Shown: positions 27,113 through 34,366 of the stretch, one piece after another | Layout: the number at the start of each line of letters is the position of its first letter | Numbering within the stretch: position 1 is the stretch's first letter | Assembly: GCF_030056705.1 (NCBI RefSeq) | Contig: NZ_JASHIC010000030.1 | Location: 40,625 to 104,624 of the forward strand | From: Flectobacillus longus | GTDB taxonomy: Bacteria; Bacteroidota; Bacteroidia; Cytophagales; Spirosomataceae | Direction: 5' to 3' | DNA length: 64,000 nt | The notes under the pieces: model-generated | Databases searched by the model: none | What the model saw: the letters and a program-made list of their open reading frames with translations, nothing else | What the model was told of the DNA's origin: nothing | Position numbers and translations under genes: made by a program

Positions 27113-27197
27113 AAGCTAGGAGAGTTTAGTTTTGGAATAAATGTAGGATTGAACGAGATTTTCTGTTGCTATTATCCATATTTGGATACAAAAGAAA

Positions 27198-27238
27198 AAG
27201 AGTTTGTCAAAAGTCGTGATTCTTTTTGACAAACTCTT
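27198..27238 (-). terminator. Terminator after the lysine-rich protein gene
   Basis: Perfect 15-bp arms (27198-27212 with 27224-27238) and an 11-nt loop. On the minus strand the stem is followed by CTTTTTCTTTT. It separates the lysine-rich gene from the ABC operon. Confidence 0.85.
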
Positions 27239-27271
27239 CGATTCTTGTGATAAAAGGTATTTGTTTCGGAA

Positions 27272-27667
27272 TTATTCTGCTGATTCTGAAGAAGGAGCCT
27301 CTTCTTCTACTGGAGCTGAAGATTTTTTACTTGAAGACTTTTTAGATTTTTCGATAGGTGCATTAGCCGCTTCTGAACCAGTTACTAGTGCAATTTTAGC
27401 ATCAAACGCAGCTTTTTCAGCTTCTTTGGCTTTTGATTTTGCTACTTTTTTCGATTGTTCTTTAATTTTTTCTGCTGCTTTTTTCTCAGCTTTTTCTTTT
27501 GCTTCTTCTTCGTCTTTTTGAAGTTTTGCGTATTTCTTCGCAATTTCCTCTGAAGCTTTATCTACAGTTTTTACTAATTTCTTAGCACTTTTTTCATTAA
27601 GGCCTTTGAGGTTAGACAAAATCAAAGCCGATATTTCGTCAACGAGTTGCTTTTTATCAGATTTCAT
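27272..27667 (-). CDS. Lysine/alanine/glutamate-rich coiled-coil protein, histone H1-like composition
   Basis: A 131-residue protein. Residues 1-45 look folded (SALILSNLKGLNEKSAKKLVKTVDKA); about 40-95 are an uninterrupted Lys/Glu/Ala helix or coiled coil (KLQKDEEEAKEKAEKKAAEK), and the end is Ser/Lys then acidic (KKSSSKKS, EEEAPSSESAE). No enzyme motif. The composition resembles the small basic histone H1-like proteins of Bacteroidota, but the strong acidic content makes DNA binding uncertain. It is monocistronic with a strong terminator. Could equally be a structural or ribosome-associated helper. Confidence 0.6.
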   Translation of the reverse strand: MKSDKKQLVDEISALILSNLKGLNEKSAKKLVKTVDKASEEIAKKYAKLQKDEEEAKEKAEKKAAEKIKEQSKKVAKSKAKEAEKAAFDAKIALVTGSEAANAPIEKSKKSSSKKSSAPVEEEAPSSESAE

Positions 27668-27917
27668 GACAGATTAATATTAAGATATTGTTAAATAATT
27701 ATTAATAAATCGAAAGTATAAAAATGCCCAAAGCGAAAAAAATAAATTGTATTAAGTTTTCACTTTGGGCTCAAAATTTAACATTAGATTGTTCTTTTTC
27801 TTAGAAATGCTTGAATAATAGAGGGTTTTGAGAAGTAGATTTACACAAATCTGTTTTTAACAAACTAAGGTTGACTTTTGTAAAAAACTCTAAACTCAAC
27901 ATTCAAAACTCCTCACT

Positions 27918-28445
27918 CTATTGTATTCCTGCTACATAATGCCAGCAAATTATTCCTGCCGTAACCGAAATATTTAACGAATGCTTAGTTCCATATTGTG
28001 GTATCTCTAAACAATAATTAGCGTTTTTTACGGCTGTTTCATTTACGCCAAATACCTCATTTCCGAATATAAAAGCATATTTCTCCGTTTTCTTTGGTTG
28101 AAAATCCAACAACGATGTACTACCTTCTACTTGCTCGATTGCAATCACTGTGTAGCCATCTGCTTGTAACTTTTCGATTAATTCAACTACGTCTGGGGCA
28201 TGCTCCCACTCTACTGTTTCGTCAGCTCCCAGCGCTGTCTTTTGTATTTCTCTGTGCGGAGGCGTTGCCGTAATCCCACATAGGTAGATTTTTTCTGCTT
28301 TGAAAGCATCAGCCGTTCTAAAAACAGAACCTACGTTATTCATACTTCTGATGTCATCCAAAATCAAAATATAAGGCAATTTTTCGATAGCTCTAAACTC
28401 TTCTGTAGATAAGCGATTAAGCTCATCCATTGATAATTTACGCAT
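27918..28445 (-). CDS. TrmH/SpoU family RNA 2'-O-methyltransferase
   Basis: A 175-residue SPOUT methyltransferase. Motif 1 is LDDIRSMNNVGSVFRTADAF (catalytic Arg, conserved Asn), motif 2 is IFGNEVFGV and motif 3 is CLEIPQYGTKHSLNISVTAGI, which together form the SAM-binding knot. There is no extra RNA-binding N-terminal domain, as in the shorter TrmH/TrmL-like members that methylate ribose in tRNA or rRNA. Which nucleotide is modified cannot be read. It is divergent from hemN. Confidence 0.92.
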   Translation of the reverse strand: MRKLSMDELNRLSTEEFRAIEKLPYILILDDIRSMNNVGSVFRTADAFKAEKIYLCGITATPPHREIQKTALGADETVEWEHAPDVVELIEKLQADGYTVIAIEQVEGSTSLLDFQPKKTEKYAFIFGNEVFGVNETAVKNANYCLEIPQYGTKHSLNISVTAGIICWHYVAGIQ

Positions 28446-28504
28446 TTTTTTTTGATTTAAAATAATTATTTATGTTGGTAAGTAAATTTTAAAAAAGTGA
28501 AGAA

Positions 28505-28528
28505 GGGCAAAGGCACATAGTTATAAAG
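28505..28528. repeat. GGCAAAGGCACA word, copy 3
   Basis: GGGCAAAGGCACATAG followed by TTATAAAG, 60-83 bases upstream of the TrmH-type gene on the opposite strand. Related to the words at 12175, 16291 and 43033. Confidence 0.4.
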
Positions 28529-28637
28529 TTTAGTATTATTTTATGTTTTCAGTATGATTTTACATAAAACCAAAACTTTCCTTTTGTCTTATTGATATCA
28601 CCATTTCTATTGCCAACGCTCTATCTTGTTGCGAAAG

Positions 28638-28666
28638 CAAAGTTACAACAAGGTAATGAAAACCAA
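28638..28666 (-). promoter_or_regulatory. Candidate promoter reading toward the RNA methylase
   Basis: On the minus strand TAACTTTG (28638-28645) fits TAnnTTTG and a TTG lies 18 bp upstream (28664-28666). It would give a leader of about 190 bases. A second -7-like TACCTTTG overlaps at 28664-28671. Confidence 0.4.
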
Positions 28667-28747
28667 AGGTATTTAAACTACAAGCAAAGATATATTCAAT
28701 TTAAACGAGCTGTCTATTTGAGATAGCTATCCTAATCATTTTTACGC

Positions 28748-28761
28748 ATGATAAAAATCAT
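28748..28761 (+). promoter_or_regulatory. FNR-type binding site upstream of hemN
   Basis: ATGAT-AAAA-ATCAT is a perfect palindrome matching the core of the FNR consensus (TTGAT-N4-ATCAA) with the exact 4-bp spacer. It is centred about 43 bases before the transcription start predicted from the TAGTTTTG box at 28784, near the usual class II activator position. Anaerobic induction of hemN by an FNR/CRP-family regulator is a reasonable inference. Confidence 0.55.
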
Positions 28762-28783
28762 TCTGAAGGCTTTCGATTCATTT

Positions 28784-28791
28784 TAGTTTTG
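28784..28791 (+). promoter_or_regulatory. -7 box of the hemN promoter
   Basis: TAGTTTTG fits TAnnTTTG and lies 24 bases before the chosen ATG. No good TTG -33 element is present (CTG at an 18-bp spacing), consistent with an activator-dependent promoter. Confidence 0.5.
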
Positions 28792-28815
28792 AGAGAAAAT
28801 AATGTAATCAATATT

Positions 28816-30180
28816 ATGTCAACGATTAGCCTTATCCAAAAATATAACGTTCCTGGGCCACGCTATACAAGTTATCCTACCGTACCATTTTGGAATGTAG
28901 AACAATTTACTGAGAAAGCTTGGATAGAAAGCTTGCAGAAAAGTTTTGCTGAAAGCAACCATCAAGGAATCAGTCTATATATTCACCTGCCATACTGTGA
29001 AAGTCTGTGCACTTTTTGTGGTTGTAACAAACGTATCACCAAAAACCACTCTGTTGAAGAACCTTACATTGATGCCCTTTTGAAAGAATGGGATATTTAT
29101 ACCAGCCTACTGTCGGATATACCCAAAATAGCAGAAATACACTTTGGAGGGGGTACTCCAAGCTTTTTCAAGCCTAGCAATCTCGCTCGATTAGTAAAAG
29201 GGATTTTAGCCAAAGCCAAACTAGCTGATGAAATAGAATTTGGTTTTGAAGGGCATCCTGGCAATACCACAGCCGAACATTTAAAGGTACTCCACGAACT
29301 AGGTTTTACCCGTGTCAGCTATGGCGTGCAAGATTATGACTTGCGTGTTCAAACGGCTATTCACCGTTTTCAACCTTTTGAACAAGTAAAACAAGTAACA
29401 GAATTAAGTCGCAAGATGGGCTACAATTCAATCAGTCATGATTTGGTATTTGGATTACCTTTTCAGACTTTGGAAAGTATTGAAGATACTATCCAAAAAA
29501 CAATTGCGCTTAAGCCCGACCGTATTGCGTTTTATTCTTACGCTCACGTACCTTGGATTAAAGGAAACGGTCAGCGAGGATTTAAAGATGAAGACCTTCC
29601 AAGTCCTGCATTGAAACGTCAGCTGTATGAAAAAGGTAGAGCAATGTTAGAAGCAAATGGTTATTTCGAAATAGGCATGGATCACTTTGCATTGGCAAGT
29701 GATTCAATGTATATAGCGCGCCAAAATGGGACACTCAATCGTAATTTTATGGGTTATACCACCACACAGACCAAAGTGATGATTGGTTTGGGCGTATCTT
29801 CTATTAGCGATTCATGGACGGCTTTTGCCCAAAATGTAAAAGAAATCGAGGCATACATGGAAAGTATCAATCAAAATAAGTTGCCTCTTCACCGTGGACA
29901 CATTCTGAATGACGAAGACCTCAAAATTCGAGAGCAAATCCTTAATCTGATTTGTCGATTCAACACCACGTGGGATACTAATACTTGGACTTTTGAAGAG
30001 AAAGAAGCTCTTGTCGAAAGACTTCAACCATTTATAGAAGACGATTTGATTGTTTTGCACGACAATGGCGTGGAGGTTTTGGAAGCTGGCAAAACGTTTA
30101 TTCGCAATATCTGCATGGCGTTTGATATGCGTATGATTAGAGAAAATCCCCAACACAGGCTTTTTTCACAGACGATATAA
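28816..30180 (+). CDS. hemN: Oxygen-independent coproporphyrinogen III oxidase (radical SAM)
   Basis: A radical-SAM enzyme that decarboxylates two propionates of coproporphyrinogen III to give protoporphyrinogen IX without oxygen. I chose the ATG at 28816 (454 residues), because MSTISLIQKYNVPGPRYTSYP is the normal HemN start; the track frame's TTG lies nine codons upstream inside the -7 box. The 4Fe-4S ligands are Cys61, Cys65 and Cys68 in YCESLCTFCGC, followed by the GGGTPSF SAM segment. The YTSYPTVPFW start and the full C-terminal domain separate it from the shorter HemW proteins. hemA lies 2.5 kb on. Confidence 0.95.
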   Translation: MSTISLIQKYNVPGPRYTSYPTVPFWNVEQFTEKAWIESLQKSFAESNHQGISLYIHLPYCESLCTFCGCNKRITKNHSVEEPYIDALLKEWDIYTSLLSDIPKIAEIHFGGGTPSFFKPSNLARLVKGILAKAKLADEIEFGFEGHPGNTTAEHLKVLHELGFTRVSYGVQDYDLRVQTAIHRFQPFEQVKQVTELSRKMGYNSISHDLVFGLPFQTLESIEDTIQKTIALKPDRIAFYSYAHVPWIKGNGQRGFKDEDLPSPALKRQLYEKGRAMLEANGYFEIGMDHFALASDSMYIARQNGTLNRNFMGYTTTQTKVMIGLGVSSISDSWTAFAQNVKEIEAYMESINQNKLPLHRGHILNDEDLKIREQILNLICRFNTTWDTNTWTFEEKEALVERLQPFIEDDLIVLHDNGVEVLEAGKTFIRNICMAFDMRMIRENPQHRLFSQTI

Positions 30181-30186
30181 TGAAAA

Positions 30187-30290
30187 AGGGGATAGGGAAC
30201 AGGCAAGGAGGCAACAGTTGAATACTGTAAGTGAAGAACTCTCATGTATATTAACTAATGCCTAGTGCCTCTTGCCTATCCCCTCAAATA
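30187..30290. repeat. Imperfect palindrome of the AGGGGTTAGGCAA family
   Basis: AGGGGATAGGGAACAGGCAA after the hemN stop faces TGCCTCTTGCCTATCCCCT at about 30267-30285. The words match those of the perfect palindrome at 52653-52720 (AGGGGTTAGGCAAAGAG) and the telomere-like array at 59122. It may terminate hemN. Confidence 0.5.
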
Positions 30291-30301
30291 AACTATCTTT
30301 G
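30272..30301 (+). promoter_or_regulatory. Consensus Bacteroidota promoter before the tryptophanase leader
   Basis: TTG at 30272-30274, exactly 19 bp, then TATCTTTG at 30294-30301: both elements match the Bacteroidota consensus. Transcription should start near 30307, leaving a leader of about 325 bases before the tryptophanase ATG. Confidence 0.7.
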
Positions 30302-30337
30302 CACCTACAAACAAACCCAAACAAATTCATACGTAAT

Positions 30338-30427
30338 ATGGATTTATTCATTTCATCTTTATTCACTTCAAAGTCGCTCTTCCAGAATATCAAGGATAGA
30401 GACGCTTTCGCCTTGTCTGTTTGCTAA
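30338..30427 (+). CDS. Possible 29-codon leader peptide
   Basis: A short open frame starting about 30 bases after the predicted transcript start. It begins MDLFISSLFTSKSLFQN and ends in ALSVC. It has no tryptophan, so it is not a TnaC-like leader. Its only support is position within the long leader of the tryptophanase gene; a chance frame is quite possible. Confidence 0.2.
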   Translation: MDLFISSLFTSKSLFQNIKDRDAFALSVC

Positions 30428-30633
30428 TTTTTCGCTTTTCTTTTTTATTAATCTCATTTCACTGAGAGACGAAAGTCTATTGGATGATTTTGTAGAGGTG
30501 CAATATTTTGTGTCTTGAACAATCTTTCATGGGGTTTTGGATATTCTCGAAGAGATGCAAAATGTTGCGTCACTTTGGGTAAAAACCATGCCGTAGCTCA
30601 TCGTCTTTCAATGATAAATATTCTTCAAATTTT

Positions 30634-32007
30634 ATGAAAACGATCATTGAACCATTCAGAATTAAGGCTGTAGAACCCATCAAATTCACGACAGCATCGG
30701 AGCGCGAGCATATTTTAGCCGAAGCGGGCTATAACCCATTTCTTATCAAAGCTGAGGATATTATTATCGATTTGCTAACCGATAGTGGTACTTCTGCCAT
30801 GAGCGCCAAGCAATGGGCAGGCATCATGGATGGTGACGAAAGCTATGCTGGTTCCCGTAGTTTTTACCGTTTCGAGGAAATGGTAAAGTTGATTACGGGT
30901 ATGAAATATGTAATTCCGACGCACCAAGGGCGTGCGGCTGAAAAAATTCTGTTTTCGATTGTCGGACAAGATGGAAAATATATTCCTAATAATACTCACT
31001 TCGATACCACTCGTGCCAATATCGAGTTTTCAGGAGCCAATGCCGTGGATTTGCTTAATGAAGACGGTAAACGCCCAGAAGTTATTGCAGATTTTAAGGG
31101 TAATATGGACGTAGAAAAACTACGTGAATTTATCGAAGCCACTGGCGTCGAACATATCCCAATGGTGATGATTACCGTGACAAACAACTCTGGCGGAGGT
31201 CAGCCTGTGTCGATGCAAAATGTCAAAGACGTTCGTGCGGTTTGTGACCAATATGGCTTGCCTTTATTTATTGATGCGTGTCGTTTTGCCGAGAATGCCT
31301 ATTTTATTAAAAAACGTGAACAAGGCTATGCTGATAGAAGTATCTTATCTATTTGTCAAGAAATGTTTAGCTATGCCGATGGTATGACCATGAGTGCCAA
31401 AAAAGATGCTTTGGTCAATATTGGAGGTTTTTTGGCGATGAATAATGAAAACTTGGCTATGCAATGTCGCAATGTTTTGATTGTAACTGAAGGTTTTCCG
31501 ACCTATGGAGGTTTGGCAGGTCGTGATTTAGAGGCTATTGCGCAGGGACTAGAAGAAATTCTGGATGAAGATTATTTGCATTATCGTATTCGCAGTGTCG
31601 AATATTTGGGTGATAAATTAATTGAAGCAGGAGTGCCAATTATGCGTCCAACAGGCGGTCATGCGATTTATTTAGATGCCAAAAACTTTTGCCCACATAT
31701 TCCAGTAGAGCAATATCCGGGGCAATCTGTAGCCATTGCACTATACCAAAAAGGTGGCGTGCGTGCTTGTGAAATTGGTAGTGTGATGTTTGGCAAATAT
31801 GACGAAAATGCTCAGCTTGTGCCCGCTGCGATGGAATTGGTGCGTTTGGCGATTCCTCGTCGTGTATATACCCAAAGTCATATCGATTATGTAGCCGAGG
31901 TGATTATTGAGATTTTTCAAGAAAGAGAAAAACTTAAAGGCGTAAAATTGACTTATGAAGCCCCAATGCTACGACATTTCACTGCTCGATTTGCTTTTGT
32001 AGATTAG
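30634..32007 (+). CDS. tnaA: Tryptophanase (beta-eliminating lyase)
   Basis: A 457-residue PLP beta-eliminating lyase that would split tryptophan into indole, pyruvate and ammonia. EPFRIKAVEPIK, DLLTDSGTSAMS, PTHQGRAAE and LRHFTARF at the ends align with tryptophanase and tyrosine phenol-lyase. The PLP lysine is Lys257 in TMSAKKDALVNIGG. The position that is Arg381 in tyrosine phenol-lyase (MERG) is Ile here in CEIGS, as in tryptophanases, so tryptophan is the better substrate guess; the N-terminal half shares features of both enzymes (AMSAKQWAGIM is lyase-like). It is transcribed alone behind a long leader and followed by a hairpin terminator. Confidence 0.88.
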   Translation: MKTIIEPFRIKAVEPIKFTTASEREHILAEAGYNPFLIKAEDIIIDLLTDSGTSAMSAKQWAGIMDGDESYAGSRSFYRFEEMVKLITGMKYVIPTHQGRAAEKILFSIVGQDGKYIPNNTHFDTTRANIEFSGANAVDLLNEDGKRPEVIADFKGNMDVEKLREFIEATGVEHIPMVMITVTNNSGGGQPVSMQNVKDVRAVCDQYGLPLFIDACRFAENAYFIKKREQGYADRSILSICQEMFSYADGMTMSAKKDALVNIGGFLAMNNENLAMQCRNVLIVTEGFPTYGGLAGRDLEAIAQGLEEILDEDYLHYRIRSVEYLGDKLIEAGVPIMRPTGGHAIYLDAKNFCPHIPVEQYPGQSVAIALYQKGGVRACEIGSVMFGKYDENAQLVPAAMELVRLAIPRRVYTQSHIDYVAEVIIEIFQEREKLKGVKLTYEAPMLRHFTARFAFVD

Positions 32008-32639
32008 AGAAAGTGATTGAATAAAAAATCATACTACATACAATTTAGTGCCGTAGGTGCAACAAAATTCTGTTGTAACTAAGGTACTTTTTTGTTTTTA
32101 TAATGCCTTATTTCTTCAAGTGTTGAGAAAACCTATTGATACAAAGTCCTTTTCTTAAAATCTAAGGATGTAGTAAGTCTTTGTGATATGGTTGTTGCCT
32201 AAGAGTCTTGAATCATTATAGTTTCAATCTATGAATTCATATAAAATATCGATTTGATTTATACAATTAAAGGTGCCAATTTTGTCATGTAAACATAATG
32301 CAACAGTTATTAACAAACACATAGACAAATCTATAAAAATTGCTGCTTTACCTTTATTGTCATTGACCAAAGCAGCTGTATTCATCTCTTCTAGGGTTTA
32401 CTTTAGTTCGCCTATTAGTGTTATGTTTTTTTAAATGCTAACCCCAAACCCCAAGCTGACGAGTGTATGGTTTGGATGCTAGATCTAAAATCAACTTGTT
32501 TTTCTTGAAACTTATTGATGGAGCATTATATCGGGCAGGATATAAGAATTCAGAAAAGGGTTTTGCTAAAAGCACGAAAATTTTAGAAAAAGCGAATACG
32601 TTTTGTTCCTAGTACCTTAACCACTTTTTCCCAAATTCC
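32008..32639. other. 632-base gap between tryptophanase and hemA
   Basis: After the terminator at 32048-32097 the gap is AT-rich. It contains a 15-base copy of the CAGTTATTAACAAAC word (32304-32318), and an AAAGCAGCTG-like inverted pair around 32340-32385. A TACGTTTTG near 32598 is one base too long for a -7 box. No gene or RNA family was recognised. Confidence 0.4.
32048..32097 (+). terminator. Terminator after tryptophanase, GTGCCGTAGGTGC family
   Basis: GTGCCGTAGGTGCAACA (32048-32064) pairs imperfectly with TGTTGTAACTAAGGTAC (32071-32087), followed by CTTTTTTGTTTTT. The left arm resembles the palindrome at 34117-34182. Confidence 0.65.
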
Positions 32640-33839
32640 ATGCAATCTATTAAGGTAATATCGCTTTCATACAAAACTGCTGATGTGGCGGTTCGTGGAC
32701 AATTGCAGTTCTCGGGAGAGGAAATACAAGTCTTTTTGGAGAAATTCCAAACCCATCACGATGTAAAATCTTTGATGTTGTTGTCGACTTGTAACCGTAC
32801 CGAATTGTATTTTGAATCGGATACAACCACAGCAAAAGAAATGATTGAAGAGATGTTGACATTCAAGAAAGTGTGGATAAATGGGCATTTGCTCAAAATC
32901 ATCGAAGACACGCAGGTTGCTTCTCGATATATCATGGAGGTAGCTACAGGCTTGCGTTCGATGGTGCTGGGCGACAAACAGATTATTCAGCAAGTAAAAA
33001 GTGCTTATCTGCAAAGTCAAAGCATGGGGCTTATTTCGGGGGTATTTGAGCGGCTATTTCAACAAGTTTTCCGTTCTTTCAAACGTATCAGCAACGAAAC
33101 AGCATTTCTCAAAGGCTCACAATCTACGAGTTATTTGGCAGTGGAGCACGCTAAAAGGCTCGTTGGCAAACAAGCCAAGATATTGCTTTTGGGAGCTGGA
33201 GAAATCGCTAAAGACGTGGTCAAATATTTGGACTCACAAGGTTTCGAAAATGTTGTCATTGCCAATCGCACCATCGAAAAAGCCCAAGCACTTGCTAAAA
33301 CACGTGAATCCTATTTTTATCTTCCTTTTTCAGAAATACCTCAATATTTCTCTGATTTTGACGTGGTAATTTCGAGTGTAGCAATAAAAGGGTTGATAAA
33401 TGATAGCTATTTTCTCCAAAAAAGTTCGCTCAAGGTATTAATTGATTTGGCTGTTCCTGCAAGTATTCAATTGTCTGCAATGCTTCAACAAAGGGTTCAA
33501 TTAATCAATATTGATAGTTTAGTGGAAAAAATCGATGTAAACAAAGCTGAAAGCCAAGCGGCTGTCAGTGAGGTACAAGTGATTATTGAACAAGAGTTAG
33601 CTCAATTTATGAAATGGTATAGTGCATTGCCTATTAATCATTTTCTGGCATCTTTAAAACAACATTACAAAACCACCATTCAAGAAAAACTACAGCAACA
33701 TCAACAAGAATTACCTGAGGGTATTATTGATTCAATTGTGGCATCATTGCTCAAAACACCAGCGCTTGGGCTCAAAAATATGGAACTTCAAGAGTCGGTT
33801 TTATCGGTACAACAATTGAATCATATTTATCATTTTTAA
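32640..33839 (+). CDS. hemA: Glutamyl-tRNA reductase
   Basis: A 399-residue NADPH-dependent reductase turning glutamyl-tRNA into glutamate-1-semialdehyde, the first committed step of haem synthesis by the C5 route. The catalytic Cys51 lies in LLSTCNRTELYFE; GLRSMVLGDKQI is the tRNA/catalytic signature and LLLGAGEIAKDVVKYL starts the NADPH-binding domain. The C-terminal dimerisation helix is present. It lies near hemN but is separated by the tryptophanase, so there is no haem operon here. Confidence 0.96.
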   Translation: MQSIKVISLSYKTADVAVRGQLQFSGEEIQVFLEKFQTHHDVKSLMLLSTCNRTELYFESDTTTAKEMIEEMLTFKKVWINGHLLKIIEDTQVASRYIMEVATGLRSMVLGDKQIIQQVKSAYLQSQSMGLISGVFERLFQQVFRSFKRISNETAFLKGSQSTSYLAVEHAKRLVGKQAKILLLGAGEIAKDVVKYLDSQGFENVVIANRTIEKAQALAKTRESYFYLPFSEIPQYFSDFDVVISSVAIKGLINDSYFLQKSSLKVLIDLAVPASIQLSAMLQQRVQLINIDSLVEKIDVNKAESQAAVSEVQVIIEQELAQFMKWYSALPINHFLASLKQHYKTTIQEKLQQHQQELPEGIIDSIVASLLKTPALGLKNMELQESVLSVQQLNHIYHF

Positions 33840-33923
33840 CGCTGTATGACTAAGTATTAGTGCTGAATTAGGACTGGATGAAGGGTTTTATGTTGTTCAG
33901 AAGCATTCCTATCATGAGCATTT

Positions 33924-33992
33924 TTGCAGTAGCGACACCCCTTGCGGTTGCCATGTTGAGTTGGGCAACCGCAAGGGGTGTCGCTACTGCAA
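33924..33992. repeat. Perfect 29-bp-arm palindrome, GCAACCGCAAGGGG family copy 2
   Basis: Arms 33924-33952 and 33964-33992 are exact reverse complements with an 11-nt loop. The core GGCAACCGCAAGGGG matches copies at 10320 and 56913. A transcript would form a very stable hairpin. Confidence 0.85.
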
Positions 33993-34116
33993 TTTTATTT
34001 TAAAACAAAACTTAAACCTTCGTTCAGTACTAGTGCTGAATTGTGAGTATAAAATCCTAATTTACAACATCTTATCCTATAAGTGTAATAAATAAAATCA
34101 CTTTGTTTTTCCTTTT

Positions 34117-34182
34117 AAAAGCGCCTTAGGTGCGAAAGAAAGCAGACTATCTTGAATTCTTTCGCACCTACGGCGCTCTTTT
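34117..34182. repeat. GCGCC(T/G)TAGGTGCGAAAGAA palindrome
   Basis: AAAAGCGCCTTAGGTGCG plus AAAGAA (34117-34140) pairs with TTCTTTCGCACCTACGGCGC and following T bases (34157-34182), with a two-base bulge. It is T-rich to the right and A-rich to the left, so could end either transcript. Confidence 0.7.
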
Positions 34183-34301
34183 AACCGTTCAGGGAAATGG
34201 TTCTTTACTACCAAACTGTCGCTCCTATGGAGCTTTTACAAAAATCATAAAAATGAGTCATCCCACCTTTTTGATACTCTATTTCAGAAGGGTACCTATT
34301 T

Positions 34302-34321
34302 AGACGCAAAGTATTGCGTCT
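34302..34321. repeat. AGACGCAA-AGTA-TTGCGTCT palindrome
   Basis: 8-bp perfect arms with a 4-nt loop. Looser relatives are at 5785-5809 and 30551-30573. Confidence 0.55.
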
Positions 34322-34366
34322 CTACAAGTAAAATTCATATTTAAAAAAATTACTCATTTCCTAAAT

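Larger units (their letters stand above)
33840..34366. other. Convergent gap packed with four palindromes
   Basis: This 527-base gap between hemA and the MATE gene holds four inverted repeats in a row: 33924-33992 (29-bp arms), 34117-34182, a GCTCC-TAT-GGAGC at 34221-34233 and AGACGCAA/TTGCGTCT at 34302-34321. No reading frame is convincing. See the separate repeat entries. Confidence 0.6.

Noticed and set aside
30258..30518. 86-residue open frame in the tryptophanase leader
   Set aside because: It overlaps the promoter and has a Ser/Phe/Leu-rich random composition; no start support.
30634..32007. Tyrosine phenol-lyase
   Set aside because: The residue equivalent to Arg381 is Ile, as in tryptophanases, although some N-terminal segments look lyase-like.
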